Below are positions 36,232-45,012 of a stretch of 64,000 nucleotides of DNA, in pieces. Both the position numbers and the translations under genes were made by a program. The DNA lies in contig CADBCZ010000001.1 of the NCBI GenBank assembly GCA_902793335.1, positions 62,001-126,000 on the forward strand, in the 5' to 3' direction. The stretch comes from an uncultured Lachnospiraceae bacterium. Lineage in GTDB: Bacteria > Bacillota > Clostridia > Lachnospirales > Lachnospiraceae. The notes beneath the pieces are model-generated. The model worked only from the letters and a program-made list of their open reading frames with translations. It was not told where the DNA came from and made no database searches. Each line of letters starts with the position of its first letter. Positions within the stretch are counted from its first letter, which is position 1.

Positions 36232-36587
36232 ATTACACGCTCCACTTCTTCTGCCATTTTAGCTAACTCTATCTGTATTCGTCCGATTGTTTCCCTGAAT
36301 CCTCTTTCAAATTCATCTATTGGTACAATTCCGTTACCAACCTCATCAGTTATAATCACGCAATCAGGATATTTATCAATAAAATCAAATATAAGCTTTT
36401 CTGAAAATGTGCCATCTATCATACTTTGTCTTATATAAGTATTTAGATTATTGATAATCAAAGTTCCGTTTATATTTCCGGTGCCATCAGGAAGTTTGCC
36501 ATCATAAACATTTTTATTTTCTACCTGAAATTTTTTTTGAGCATATTTAAACTTACCCTGAGCATATCCTCCAATAATCAGTTTCAT
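36204..36587 (-). CDS. Short CobU-like protein (second copy, lacking the nucleotide-transfer segment)
   Basis: 127 residues against about 180 for CobU. The N-terminus keeps the CobU-style P-loop region (I-I-G-G-Y-A-Q-G-K), but the residue after Lys is Phe instead of Ser or Thr. The C-terminal third aligns well with CobU (I-I-T-D-E-V-G-N-G-I-V-P, then A-E-E-V-E-R-V-I-C-G-I). The middle, where CobU has its R-H-x-x-R guanylylation histidine, is missing. The full-length CobU is encoded 1 kb upstream. This may be a degenerate paralogue, a kinase-only form or a partner subunit. Its intact frame and one-base overlap with the cobS stop (TAATG) argue that it is used. Confidence 0.75.
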   Translation of the reverse strand: MKLIIGGYAQGKFKYAQKKFQVENKNVYDGKLPDGTGNINGTLIINNLNTYIRQSMIDGTFSEKLIFDFIDKYPDCVIITDEVGNGIVPIDEFERGFRETIGRIQIELAKMAEEVERVICGIGQKIK

Positions 36588-37369
36588 TACAAACCCCCCG
36601 TGTATTTGGTATAAACATTTATCAAAGCTGCAACTATTATCATGCCAATTTCGCAGATAAGAAGAAAATATCCTGCTGTATCACCTGTAATTCCATCAAG
36701 TTCTTTCTTAGTTCGATAATAATAATAGATAAATGTCAATATTGCAGTTAAAGCTATCAGAACACCAGACAACGGTGATTGTAAAATCATTAATACAATA
36801 CATGCAATTGTCTGTAGTATAAGGCTTAATTTAACTATTCTTTTATCAGAACTATTAGCAAATTGATAAAGTAATCCATCTTTTTTTGCCGACTTGAAAG
36901 TAACAACACTTATACCGCTTAAACAACGTGATAAGAAAAATCCGTAACAAACAATGTATAATAACTTACTGTCTTTTATTTCAGAAAATGCCCCAATATA
37001 AATGAATCCATATAGAGCAAGCATAATTACAGAAAATGCTCCAATATGTGAATCCTTAAGGATTTCGAGTTTTTTCTCCTTAGGTTTGTATGAATGAAAT
37101 GCATCCATTGTATCCATAAAACCATCAACATGAAACCCACCTGTAATTATCAACGGAATTGCGGTTCCAACAAAGGAATAACATATATCACCAATATTAA
37201 ATATGCCACAAATATAATTCCACAGAAATAATACCCCGCCTATTATCGCCCCTATAATTGGGAAAAAACACATCATAAATCTCATATCCTTATCTTCCCA
37301 TTTAAACTGAGGAACCGGTATTGTTGAATAAAGCGATAATGCAATTATGAAGGATTTGACCAGATTCAT
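36587..37369 (-). CDS. cobS: Adenosylcobinamide-GDP ribazoletransferase (cobalamin synthase)
   Basis: 260-residue membrane protein with about six or seven helices. Early motifs are T-x-P-V-P and P-I-I-G-A-I-I-G, then G-G-F-H-V-D-G-F-M-D-T-M-D-A, and D-S-H-I-G-A-F-S-V-I, all typical of CobS. It joins adenosylcobinamide-GDP to alpha-ribazole phosphate, the last assembly step. AGGAAG precedes the ATG. It is separated from cobU by a palindromic element (37402-37615). Confidence 0.94.
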   Translation of the reverse strand: MNLVKSFIIALSLYSTIPVPQFKWEDKDMRFMMCFFPIIGAIIGGVLFLWNYICGIFNIGDICYSFVGTAIPLIITGGFHVDGFMDTMDAFHSYKPKEKKLEILKDSHIGAFSVIMLALYGFIYIGAFSEIKDSKLLYIVCYGFFLSRCLSGISVVTFKSAKKDGLLYQFANSSDKRIVKLSLILQTIACIVLMILQSPLSGVLIALTAILTFIYYYYRTKKELDGITGDTAGYFLLICEIGMIIVAALINVYTKYTGGL

Positions 37370-37401
37370 GATACTTGCTTCCTTTCGTTTGATATAAAGG
37401 T

Positions 37402-37615
37402 TTTAGATAATTGCGAAACTTTTTTAATGTAAATTGAGTTGTAAATATTATATAGAATCCATAATCAGACCGTTTGTGACCGCCGGTACTTAGTGAGTAC
37501 GAAAGTACGAACTTAGTACCGTTGCGCGAACAACAGAGCGAAAGCGTGTCTGTTATGGAACTGTATAATATTTACAACGTATTATACATTCCATTTATTT
37601 TCGTAATTATCTAAA
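37402..37615. repeat. 214-bp palindromic (MITE-like) element inside the cobalamin operon
   Basis: The two ends form long, imperfect inverted repeats of about 69 bases. Examples are TTTAGATAATTGCGAAA at the left end with TTTCGTAATTATCTAAA at the right, GTTGTAAATATTATA with its complement, and TCCATAATCAGAC (37458-37470) with GTCTGTTATGGA (37548-37559). The 77-base middle is richer in G and C and includes GTAC-GAAA-GTAC (37497-37508). No coding frame spans it and no target duplication is evident. It ends two bases after the cobU stop. A related shorter element lies at 53638-53716. Confidence 0.75.
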
Positions 37616-37617
37616 TA

Positions 37618-38148
37618 TTACTTGATTATAATCGAAATTCCAGCAACAACCTCTATTACTTCATCAGCACACTCTGCTAATTTTTCATTTATTTTCCCCA
37701 TAGCCTTAATATATTCTGTAGTTGCATTGTCATATACAATACCGTCCTCAAAGACATTGTTGCTAACAATTACAAGTTGTGAAACTTTATTATCTAGTCG
37801 CTTAATCCCATCAACGATTTTATCAGCAACAATCTCAGCAGACTTATGGTTAATATCAGAAAACATTTCATTCGCAGTTAAATTTGAGATACATTCCAAC
37901 AATGCTGTACAGTCAAAATTGTCAATTTTATCAATAGCATTTTGAATATTTATCGGTTGTTCAATGGTAATAAAGTCTTTATCTTTTCTTATCATTTTAT
38001 GTCTTTCGACTTTCTTTTGGCCTTCTTCATCATACACTTGCATTGTAGCGATATAGTATTTCTTTTTTTCATTAGATAGAGCCATTAAATAGTCTTCGGC
38101 ATATTCAGATTTACCACTTGCACTTCCACCTATAACAAATATCATCAT
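37618..38148 (-). CDS. cobU: Adenosylcobinamide kinase/adenosylcobinamide-phosphate guanylyltransferase
   Basis: 176 residues. P-loop G-G-S-A-S-G-K-S is at residues 7-14, E-R-H-K-M-I-R (about 53-59) holds the histidine that carries GMP, and the C-terminal A-E-C-A-D-E-V-I-E-V-V-A-G matches the family. Both activities of CobU are therefore expected: phosphorylation of adenosylcobinamide and transfer of GMP. The ATG overlaps the cobT stop. The C-terminal half is more diverged than usual (V-I-V-S-N-N-V-F where many CobU read V-S-N-E-V-G), which may relate to the short paralogue nearby. Confidence 0.9.
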   Translation of the reverse strand: MMIFVIGGSASGKSEYAEDYLMALSNEKKKYYIATMQVYDEEGQKKVERHKMIRKDKDFITIEQPINIQNAIDKIDNFDCTALLECISNLTANEMFSDINHKSAEIVADKIVDGIKRLDNKVSQLVIVSNNVFEDGIVYDNATTEYIKAMGKINEKLAECADEVIEVVAGISIIIK

Positions 38149-39239
38149 GTTAACCTCTTATATTCATCTATACCAATATCTGAAAATGTTGTCTGATCCT
38201 GATATATACAAAGTGCAATGTCAAGGAGCGAAAACATCATAACCGCCCCGGTACCTTCACCAAGAGCCATATTTCCATCTATAACAGGTTCTAATCCTAA
38301 TTGTTTAGAGAGTAATTTAACTGCAGGTTCTTTGCCTTTATGAGAAGGAATCAGATAATTTACGGTCCCGGGCACAATTCTTTCCGCTATTAGTGCTGCC
38401 ACCATACTGATAACTCCATCTAAAACAATCGGTAAATGATATAATGCACCACCTATACATAATCCGGCAAGACCTGCAATATCATATCCACCAACGGTTT
38501 TTAAAATATTGATTGGAGTTTCATCATATAATTTATATTTTTCTATCGCCTCGGATATAATATTTATCTTATGTTTTAATTTGTCATCAGTAAGACCTGC
38601 TCCTCTTCCGGTAACAATAGATGCATCACAACATAACAAGCTGGCAGCAACCGCAGAGCTGGTGGTTGTGTTCCCTATTCCCATTTCTCCTGTAGCAAGT
38701 ATTTTATACCCTTTATCCTTATATTCGGATACAAGTTCTATTCCGGTAAAAATAGCTTTTACAGTTTCTTCTTCTGTCATGGCAGGTTCATATTTGAAAT
38801 TTCTTGTTCCCATCCTGATTTTTTTGTTTAAGACTCCGGGAATCTCACCATCATAATTGATACCGATATCTACAGGAATAGTATCCACATTAAGCATTTC
38901 CGCCATACGACCTACAGAAGAACGCTTTTTTGACATATTTTTTGCAACAGCTAATGTAACTTCCTGTCCCGCCTGACTTATACCTTCTTCGACAATTCCG
39001 TTATCAGAACACATGATTATTACAGCTTTTTTGGAAATGTCGATATGTTCTGTTCTCGTTATAGCTCCTATCAAAGCAGTAAGTGTCTCAAATCGGCCAA
39101 GACCATTAATTGGTTTTGCTATATGATCAAGATTGTTAATCACTTTTTTATAAATGTTTTGATCCGGTTCATCAATTTTAAGATTATATAACTCATCTAT
39201 TGAATGATTATTTAACTTTTGCCTCTTTGAGCATTCCAT
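38145..39239 (-). CDS. cobT: Nicotinate-nucleotide-dimethylbenzimidazole phosphoribosyltransferase
   Basis: 364 residues. Signatures: D-H-I-A-K-P-x-x-G-L-G-R-F-E near the start, [34 protein letters not shown], and a C-terminal G-E-G-T-G-A-V with the catalytic Glu. It activates the lower-ligand base as alpha-ribazole phosphate. No bluB or bza genes are seen, so the base may be imported or made elsewhere. GGAGG precedes the ATG, which overlaps the end of cobQ by 32 bases. Confidence 0.96.
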   Translation of the reverse strand: MECSKRQKLNNHSIDELYNLKIDEPDQNIYKKVINNLDHIAKPINGLGRFETLTALIGAITRTEHIDISKKAVIIMCSDNGIVEEGISQAGQEVTLAVAKNMSKKRSSVGRMAEMLNVDTIPVDIGINYDGEIPGVLNKKIRMGTRNFKYEPAMTEEETVKAIFTGIELVSEYKDKGYKILATGEMGIGNTTTSSAVAASLLCCDASIVTGRGAGLTDDKLKHKINIISEAIEKYKLYDETPINILKTVGGYDIAGLAGLCIGGALYHLPIVLDGVISMVAALIAERIVPGTVNYLIPSHKGKEPAVKLLSKQLGLEPVIDGNMALGEGTGAVMMFSLLDIALCIYQDQTTFSDIGIDEYKRLT

Positions 39240-40698
39240 AGATTTCCTCCATATTTATATATTTTCTTAATGTTTCAGCTAATTTATCATACTGTTTTTC
39301 TTTGAACGTCAGATAATCTTCAAAACTATTTTCGGTAAGGGTAATTCCCTTTTTTCTTGCTAATGTATCAACAATTTCCCAGGCAATTTCACTTTTATCA
39401 AATATTCCATGAATATATGTGCCGTATACATTTTCATTGTTATTTGATTCAATTATATTAGTTTTGATTTCTTTTTCTTCGTCATCAGATGAGTAAAATG
39501 TTTTGCCCATATGTATTTCATATCCTGTATACTCCAAATCCGAAAGATCGGAAAAAAACCCGCTTATTTTATTAATAGACCCTTTTTCCTGACGCTGTAC
39601 TTTATCTTTTTTAAGAATTGTTTTGACAGGCAGTAATTCCATACCGGTAATCGTTCCACCTTCCTCGACTGCATCAGGATCGAAAATCATATCTCCAAGT
39701 AGTTGCAATCCACCACATATACCAAACACAGGTTTATCAACTGAGAATTTCTTCACCGCTGCTTCTAAGCCGTTTTGACGCATCCATTTTAAATCGCCCA
39801 TAGTATTTTTGCTTCCGGGTAAGATTATCATATCAGGATTATTAAGCTCATTAACAGAAGTCACATAACGTACTGACACTTCATTCATTTGTTCAAATAT
39901 ATTAAAATCTGTAAAATTTGATATTCTCGGATAACGAATAACAGCAATATCTATTAATCCTTTTTTCTTTTTATCAAAACGATTTGTCAGACTATCTTCA
40001 TCCTCTAATTCCAGATCCATATAAGGAATAACTCCTGTAACAGGAACATTGCCTTTATCTTCAAGCATTGTTATACCCGGATCAAGTATTGTCTTATCAC
40101 CTCTGAATTTATTAATTATAAGTCCGCAAACCCTATCTTTTTCTTCATCTGTAAGTAACATAAGAGTTCCTAACAACTGTGCAAATACTCCACCTCTATC
40201 AATATCTCCTACTAAAAGAACAGGTGCATCGATCATTTCAGCAAGTCCCATATTAACGATATCATTTTCACGAAGATTAATCTCTGCCGGACTACCGGCA
40301 CCTTCTATTACAATTATATCAGCGTATTCCTCCAATTTATGAAAAGCCTTTTTAATATCAGGGATTAAACATTTCTTATATGCAAAGTAATCTTTTGCAC
40401 TCATATTACCGAGTACATGTCCGTTAACTATTACCTGAGAGCCAATATTGTTGGTCGGTTTTAAAAGAATTGGATTCATACAGACCATTGGCTTAATTCT
40501 TGCAGCCTCTGCCTGCATAACCTGAGCTCGTCCCATTTCAAGACCTTCCTCCGTAATAAATGAATTAAGCGCCATATTTTGTGATTTGAACGGGGCTACT
40601 CTATATCCATCCTGTTTGAATATTCTGCACAATCCGGCTACCAGAAAACTTTTCCCGGCATTAGACATTGTTCCCTGAATCATAATTACCTTTGCCAT
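39208..40698 (-). CDS. cobQ: Cobyric acid synthase (CobQ/CbiP)
   Basis: 496 residues. The N-terminal P-loop-like part has [11 protein letters not shown], then [11 protein letters not shown] and [19 protein letters not shown] and I-N-K-F-R-G-D follow. The glutaminase part has [11 protein letters not shown] with the nucleophile Cys and a late Y-G-T-Y-I-H-G-I-F. The enzyme amidates four side chains (b, d, e, g) of adenosylcobyrinic acid a,c-diamide. It is the first biosynthetic gene after the transport genes and precedes cobT. The ribosome site is weak. Confidence 0.96.
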   Translation of the reverse strand: MAKVIMIQGTMSNAGKSFLVAGLCRIFKQDGYRVAPFKSQNMALNSFITEEGLEMGRAQVMQAEAARIKPMVCMNPILLKPTNNIGSQVIVNGHVLGNMSAKDYFAYKKCLIPDIKKAFHKLEEYADIIVIEGAGSPAEINLRENDIVNMGLAEMIDAPVLLVGDIDRGGVFAQLLGTLMLLTDEEKDRVCGLIINKFRGDKTILDPGITMLEDKGNVPVTGVIPYMDLELEDEDSLTNRFDKKKKGLIDIAVIRYPRISNFTDFNIFEQMNEVSVRYVTSVNELNNPDMIILPGSKNTMGDLKWMRQNGLEAAVKKFSVDKPVFGICGGLQLLGDMIFDPDAVEEGGTITGMELLPVKTILKKDKVQRQEKGSINKISGFFSDLSDLEYTGYEIHMGKTFYSSDDEEKEIKTNIIESNNNENVYGTYIHGIFDKSEIAWEIVDTLARKKGITLTENSFEDYLTFKEKQYDKLAETLRKYINMEEIYGMLKEAKVK

Positions 40699-40745
40699 AC
40701 AATTCCAAGCCTTTCCAATCTTACTATGAATAACAAACTATCTAT

Positions 40746-41852
40746 TCACCAATTAATCATTTCAATATTTTTACCTAAGTCCCTTGCGTACTCAAGTAGT
40801 TTTTCATTCGCATTTTCGAAACTGCCAAATGAATTCTTACAACATATAACCGTATTGCATTTCTCAATCTTTTTTCTTGCAGTTTCAACAATCAAGCTAT
40901 CTATCGGCTCAAATGCTTTAGCTTTAATTACGTCACTTGCTAAAGCTTTAGCAACAGGATAATCAAGATCGTTTTCATAAATGATTCCGGTTATAAAAGC
41001 TTTTCGCTTTCGTTGCAATCTGCGATAAATACTCCGCCCACTGCCACCTCCGGCAATTACAAATATCTCTGTATCACCTGCAGGTGGAATAAGTTCCATA
41101 TTACTATATTCTTCATCATAGCTTCCTGTATCTATCTTAAACAGTGACTTAATATAGCCTGTTTGAAAAATCTCCTCAGGTGTTCCAAATCGTTCAACAT
41201 ACTCTCCATTTACACAAAGAATCTTGTCAGAGACACGCTCAGCAAGTTCTAATTCATGAAGTGACATTATAACTGTCAGACCTTTTTGAGCTTTTAATTC
41301 CTGTAATAAAGATAAAAACTCCAGTTTATGTCTTATGTCCAGAAAAGACGTTGGTTCATCTAATATAATAACATCCGGATCCTGACATATAGCCCTAGCT
41401 AGCATTACTCGTTGTCTTTGTCCATCACTTATCATTGAAAAATCATGATTTCTTATTGATGAAACATTAACCAGCTCCATAGCTTTTTCAACTTGCATAC
41501 GATCTGATTTTGTCAAGATACCTAACTGTCCGGTATATGGATATCTTCCGGTTGCTACAATATCTTCACAGGTCATTAATTCAGATTTGATTTTTTCTGT
41601 AAATACAACAGCCATTCTTTTTGAAAGATCAGAAGAAGTCATCAAAGACAAGTCATTTTTATCAATAAAAACAGTTCCGTGTAAAAGCTTTAATTGATTT
41701 GAAATACTTTTTAAAACGGTTGATTTTCCTGCACCATTTGGTCCAATCAATGTAAGGATTTCACCCTTATTAAGTCCGATGTCTATATTTTTAATAAGAG
41801 GCACTTTATTATAACCAACACTTATTTGTTCAGTTTTGAAATAATAATCCAT
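40746..41852 (-). CDS. btuD: BtuD/FecE-type ABC ATPase with extra C-terminal domain
   Basis: 368 residues from the ATG at 41852, which shares its A with the permease stop (TGATG) and has GAGGGGG upstream. Residues about 1-250 are an ABC ATPase: Walker A G-P-N-G-A-G-K-S-T, signature M-I-S-D-G-Q-R-Q-R, and D-P-D-V-I-I-L-D-E-P-T-S-F-L-D. Residues about 265-368 form a further domain starting with a glycine-rich strand (F-V-I-A-G-G-G-S-G-R-S-I-Y-R-R) and a Cys-Cys pair (T-V-I-C-C-K-N), which standard BtuD lacks. It resembles a small nucleotide-binding fold; its role is unknown. It would power corrinoid or metal-chelate import. Confidence 0.88.
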   Translation of the reverse strand: MDYYFKTEQISVGYNKVPLIKNIDIGLNKGEILTLIGPNGAGKSTVLKSISNQLKLLHGTVFIDKNDLSLMTSSDLSKRMAVVFTEKIKSELMTCEDIVATGRYPYTGQLGILTKSDRMQVEKAMELVNVSSIRNHDFSMISDGQRQRVMLARAICQDPDVIILDEPTSFLDIRHKLEFLSLLQELKAQKGLTVIMSLHELELAERVSDKILCVNGEYVERFGTPEEIFQTGYIKSLFKIDTGSYDEEYSNMELIPPAGDTEIFVIAGGGSGRSIYRRLQRKRKAFITGIIYENDLDYPVAKALASDVIKAKAFEPIDSLIVETARKKIEKCNTVICCKNSFGSFENANEKLLEYARDLGKNIEMINW

Positions 41853-42874
41853 CAATAAGCCCCCTCTTTTTTTCGTTCCATCATAATCCATAATACAACC
41901 GGAACTCCAAATATTGCCGTAACGGTGCTGATACTAAGTTCTGTCGGTGCAAGAAGCATTCTGGCAAGCAAGTCACATAACAAACAAAATACACTTCCAC
42001 CCAGAAAAGTGGCTGGTATCATCAAAATCGGAGTTGATTTACCTAATAGTTTTTTAACAAGGTAAGGAGTAGCAATACCAACAAATGATATCGGACCGGC
42101 AAATGCCACTATACATGCTGATAAAATACTGGATAAAACAACAAGATATATTCGCAGTGCCCGAATATTCACACCCAGATTATGAGCATATACTTCTCCA
42201 AGTTGATACGCGCTAAGAGGTTTTGACAGTAAAAAAATCAATATGACAGTGATAGAAATAACTATTGTCATAACAAGTACATTATCCCATGTCATACCGG
42301 AGAAACTGCCTCTTGACCAGTTATGTAGATTAACAATATCTGAATCCTGTGCAAATGTTACTATTAGTTCAGTAATAGCTGAACAAATATAACCTATCAT
42401 TACACCAACTACAATAAGTCTTGACATTCCGGATACTTTACCTGACAAAAGTAATACAAATCCCATAGAAATCATGGAACCTGCAAATGCAGCTAAAATC
42501 ATTTCAAATGAGGTAACTCTAATAGCATTTCTCATGAGAAAAACCATTACAATTGCCACTACCATTTTTGCACTTGAAGATATTCCTAGTACAAATGGTC
42601 CTGCAATGGGATTATGAAAAAAAGTCTGTAACAGATATCCTGAAAGAGCCAATGCTCCACCAAGTATCATTACTGCAAAAGTTCTGGGAAGTCTGATATC
42701 CCATATAATTGTAGATGCAGAAGTAACCATATCATTTTTATTTATTATATTAATAATGTCTGATAATGAAATACTAACACTACCGATACAGATATTTAGT
42801 AGGAAAAACAAAAAAGTACCGATAATGAGAATACCAAAAGCTAAGATATATCTGTGTTTTCTACTATTTTGCAT
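41852..42874 (-). CDS. btuC: BtuC/FecCD-type ABC permease
   Basis: 340 residues with about ten membrane helices. Typical FecCD motifs are R-L-P-R-T-F-A-V-M-I-L-G-G-A-L-A-L-S-G, then N-P-I-A-G-P-F-V-L-G and the late F-V-G-I-A-T-P-Y-L-V coupling-helix region. The usual L-G-I-S-S-G-A motif reads L-G-I-S-S-S-A-K. The permease forms a homodimer with the ATPase and receives substrate from the binding lipoprotein. The family covers cobalamin, haem and siderophore importers; cobalamin-type substrate is inferred from riboswitch control. AAGGG precedes the ATG. Confidence 0.9.
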   Translation of the reverse strand: MQNSRKHRYILAFGILIIGTFLFFLLNICIGSVSISLSDIINIINKNDMVTSASTIIWDIRLPRTFAVMILGGALALSGYLLQTFFHNPIAGPFVLGISSSAKMVVAIVMVFLMRNAIRVTSFEMILAAFAGSMISMGFVLLLSGKVSGMSRLIVVGVMIGYICSAITELIVTFAQDSDIVNLHNWSRGSFSGMTWDNVLVMTIVISITVILIFLLSKPLSAYQLGEVYAHNLGVNIRALRIYLVVLSSILSACIVAFAGPISFVGIATPYLVKKLLGKSTPILMIPATFLGGSVFCLLCDLLARMLLAPTELSISTVTAIFGVPVVLWIMMERKKEGAY

Positions 42875-42888
42875 GTTTTTTAACCCTT

Positions 42889-44052
42889 CTAATCATTTAA
42901 ACGAAAAAGATAGTGCATCGCATCCCGGTTTTGATCAGTTAACATTAAATGAATATCTTCAATCATATATCCATTTGATAAAGACTGTTGATACATATCA
43001 TTTGTAGTACACCATACATTACCATTCTTAACAGCTTTGAAATCTTTTAATAACTCACATTTACTGATAAGCTCATCAATATTTGAAACACCACCATCTA
43101 TCGAACTGTTGTATATAATATAATCTGCATCTTTTGCACTGTTATAAAACTCTTCGACCTGCATATTAAGGGTAGAACGCTTTGAATCAGGATCACCTAG
43201 ATTTTCAAATATATACTTTCCACCTGCAAGTTCTATCATCTTTGGCACATAGTCATTAGATTGTCTAACAGATATAAGTCCATTAGAAGTTACATAGAAA
43301 AATGCAACAGTCTTATCAGTTTTTGAATCAGAATTCAAATTATTCAAAATATTTAACTGTTCATCAAATATTTCGAAAGCTTTATCTTCTTTACCTATTA
43401 AAGCTCCGAAAAACTTAACCCATTCAACACGACCTAAAGGATGAGACTCATGACTAGAATATTCAATCATTGCCGGTATATTGAAATCTTTTAGTTTTTC
43501 AAGTACTTCCGGAGAATGAGTAATCATTGTATTTTCAATCGCTAAAGAACATTCTTTAGAAACTAAGAGTTCATAATCCGGTTTACTGTATTTTCCTGCA
43601 TATAAAATATCACCTTGCGCCATAGCTTCTTTGGCTTTTTCTATATACCAGTTTTCTTCTTTCTGACCGGAAAAAGTAATAGCATCTAAACCATCTAATT
43701 CACTAAACATATCCATTACCGCAGAAGCTACCAGATATAGGTTTTTAATCGGTCTTTTTAAAATAATTATATTTTCATCAATATCCTTCGGTATTTCCTT
43801 ATCTTCAGGAACAATCAGAAATTTCTGACTATCCGGGATAGTTGTTAAAATCACATATCCTCCGGTATAGTAGTCAACAGTGAAATTTTCTGCATATTCC
43901 AAATCCATACTGCTCTCGTATAAAAGAGAAGAGGTATTGGTTTCATTTTTTTTATCATCTGCATAATCAGAAGAAGGACTGTTGCAACCAACAAGTCCCA
44001 ACAGTCCTAAAAAAAACAGTAATGTAATTATTATTGTCTTTGTTCTTCTCAT
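42889..44052 (-). CDS. btuF: ABC substrate-binding lipoprotein (BtuF-like)
   Basis: 387 residues. A signal peptide ends in lipobox L-V-G-C (Cys23). The body resembles class III periplasmic binding proteins with two alpha/beta lobes joined by a long helix (L-L-V-S-K-E-C-S-L-A-I-E around the first lobe, Y-S-S-H-E-S-H-P-L-G-R-V-E-W in the linker side, D-A-D-Y-I-I-Y in the second). It is longer than E. coli BtuF (about 265). AGAGG precedes the ATG. It lies directly before btuC and btuD, so it is their binding protein. Ligand identity cannot be told from sequence; corrinoid is favoured by regulation. Confidence 0.85.
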   Translation of the reverse strand: MRRTKTIIITLLFFLGLLGLVGCNSPSSDYADDKKNETNTSSLLYESSMDLEYAENFTVDYYTGGYVILTTIPDSQKFLIVPEDKEIPKDIDENIIILKRPIKNLYLVASAVMDMFSELDGLDAITFSGQKEENWYIEKAKEAMAQGDILYAGKYSKPDYELLVSKECSLAIENTMITHSPEVLEKLKDFNIPAMIEYSSHESHPLGRVEWVKFFGALIGKEDKAFEIFDEQLNILNNLNSDSKTDKTVAFFYVTSNGLISVRQSNDYVPKMIELAGGKYIFENLGDPDSKRSTLNMQVEEFYNSAKDADYIIYNSSIDGGVSNIDELISKCELLKDFKAVKNGNVWCTTNDMYQQSLSNGYMIEDIHLMLTDQNRDAMHYLFRLND

Positions 44053-44067
44053 TATCTATAAACCTCT

Positions 44068-44982
44068 TTATTCTGCTTTTTTCAAAGTTTCAGAATGAAA
44101 TGTTATAGTATACTCAATTTCATGTGGTTTACTCATAGCTACAGTATCACCTATCACATTCATTGCTTTGTCAAATGATTTCACTGGAATCTCAAAAACA
44201 GAATTACCTGACGAGTTTACCGGAAGATATTTTTCTCCGTCTATAAGCATATAATCATAATTAGGACTACTCCATTCAATTGAAGCTAAAGCCTCACCGT
44301 CAACTACACGAATTGAAGTTGGCGAAGTAATACTTGCTTTACCGCTACCACCTTCAAATGTTAATTCAATAGTATAATTACCATCTGATAAATCAATAGA
44401 ATGTCCATCATCTGAACTTTCAACACCGGCAGGTTCAGGATTAGATACAGATACCTTATGATCATACCATTTTCCCTTAGTGCCTATTAAAGCAAGATCA
44501 AATTCTTCATCTAAATAAGGAACAGGTACATCAAAACCGTTAACTTCTTCTGTTGTACCGTCAGTGTATGTCACTGTATCATTTGTAGGATTTAAAAGTT
44601 CTGCTCCTTCCTTCTGTGCATCCTCAGAAAGGCCCGGATAAAGGTTGATAATATTTTTTGAAGGGAGTGAAATGTGAATTGTCATCTCACCATTCTCAAC
44701 TGTCAAAGTCCCTTTACCCTCATAAGCTTCATTTACATGAAACATAGAATTATCAGTATTAAAATCTACAGTATACACTCCATCTTCAAGATTTTCACTT
44801 TTTACAGTATCTGTAGTTTCTTTACTACTTTCTTCTGCTTCTTCAACTTTTTCTTTTGTTTCTGAAGCAGCAGCTTCTGTCTGAGTTTCTGTGGTTGTCT
44901 TTGTATTATTACTGCTTGAGCATCCGCTTATCAATACTACACTCAAAAACAGCATACCAAATAACGATATCTTTTTTCTCAT
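44068..44982 (-). CDS. Lipoprotein with two tandem NEAT-like domains
   Basis: 304 residues. A signal peptide with lipobox I-S-G-C (Cys21) is followed by a Thr/Glu-rich spacer to about residue 65. Two repeats follow, about 66-183 and 195-303. Each begins D-G-x-Y-T-x-x-F or D-G-N-Y-T-I-E-L, passes a V-x-x-G-E strand and ends with a P-V/I-K strand followed by H-K/H-E and a final beta strand. This resembles NEAT (iron-transport-associated) domains that bind haem at Gram-positive surfaces. The haem-binding Y-x-x-x-Y pattern is not evident. Its place between cbiK and btuF, under a B12 riboswitch, suggests binding of a corrinoid or other tetrapyrrole at the surface. That is inference. Confidence 0.65.
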   Translation of the reverse strand: MRKKISLFGMLFLSVVLISGCSSSNNTKTTTETQTEAAASETKEKVEEAEESSKETTDTVKSENLEDGVYTVDFNTDNSMFHVNEAYEGKGTLTVENGEMTIHISLPSKNIINLYPGLSEDAQKEGAELLNPTNDTVTYTDGTTEEVNGFDVPVPYLDEEFDLALIGTKGKWYDHKVSVSNPEPAGVESSDDGHSIDLSDGNYTIELTFEGGSGKASITSPTSIRVVDGEALASIEWSSPNYDYMLIDGEKYLPVNSSGNSVFEIPVKSFDKAMNVIGDTVAMSKPHEIEYTITFHSETLKKAE

Positions 44983-45012
44983 AATATATTAAATACCTCA
45001 ATCATCATTTAA

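Noticed and set aside
36204..36587. Short CobU considered as a frameshifted pseudogene
   Set aside because: Both ends of CobU are in one continuous frame with a good start and coupled overlaps; no second-frame remnant of the missing middle was found.
37402..37615. The long palindrome considered as an intrinsic terminator or a second riboswitch
   Set aside because: There is no T tract after the arms, no B12-box elements, and it separates genes of one pathway; a dispersed palindromic element fits better.
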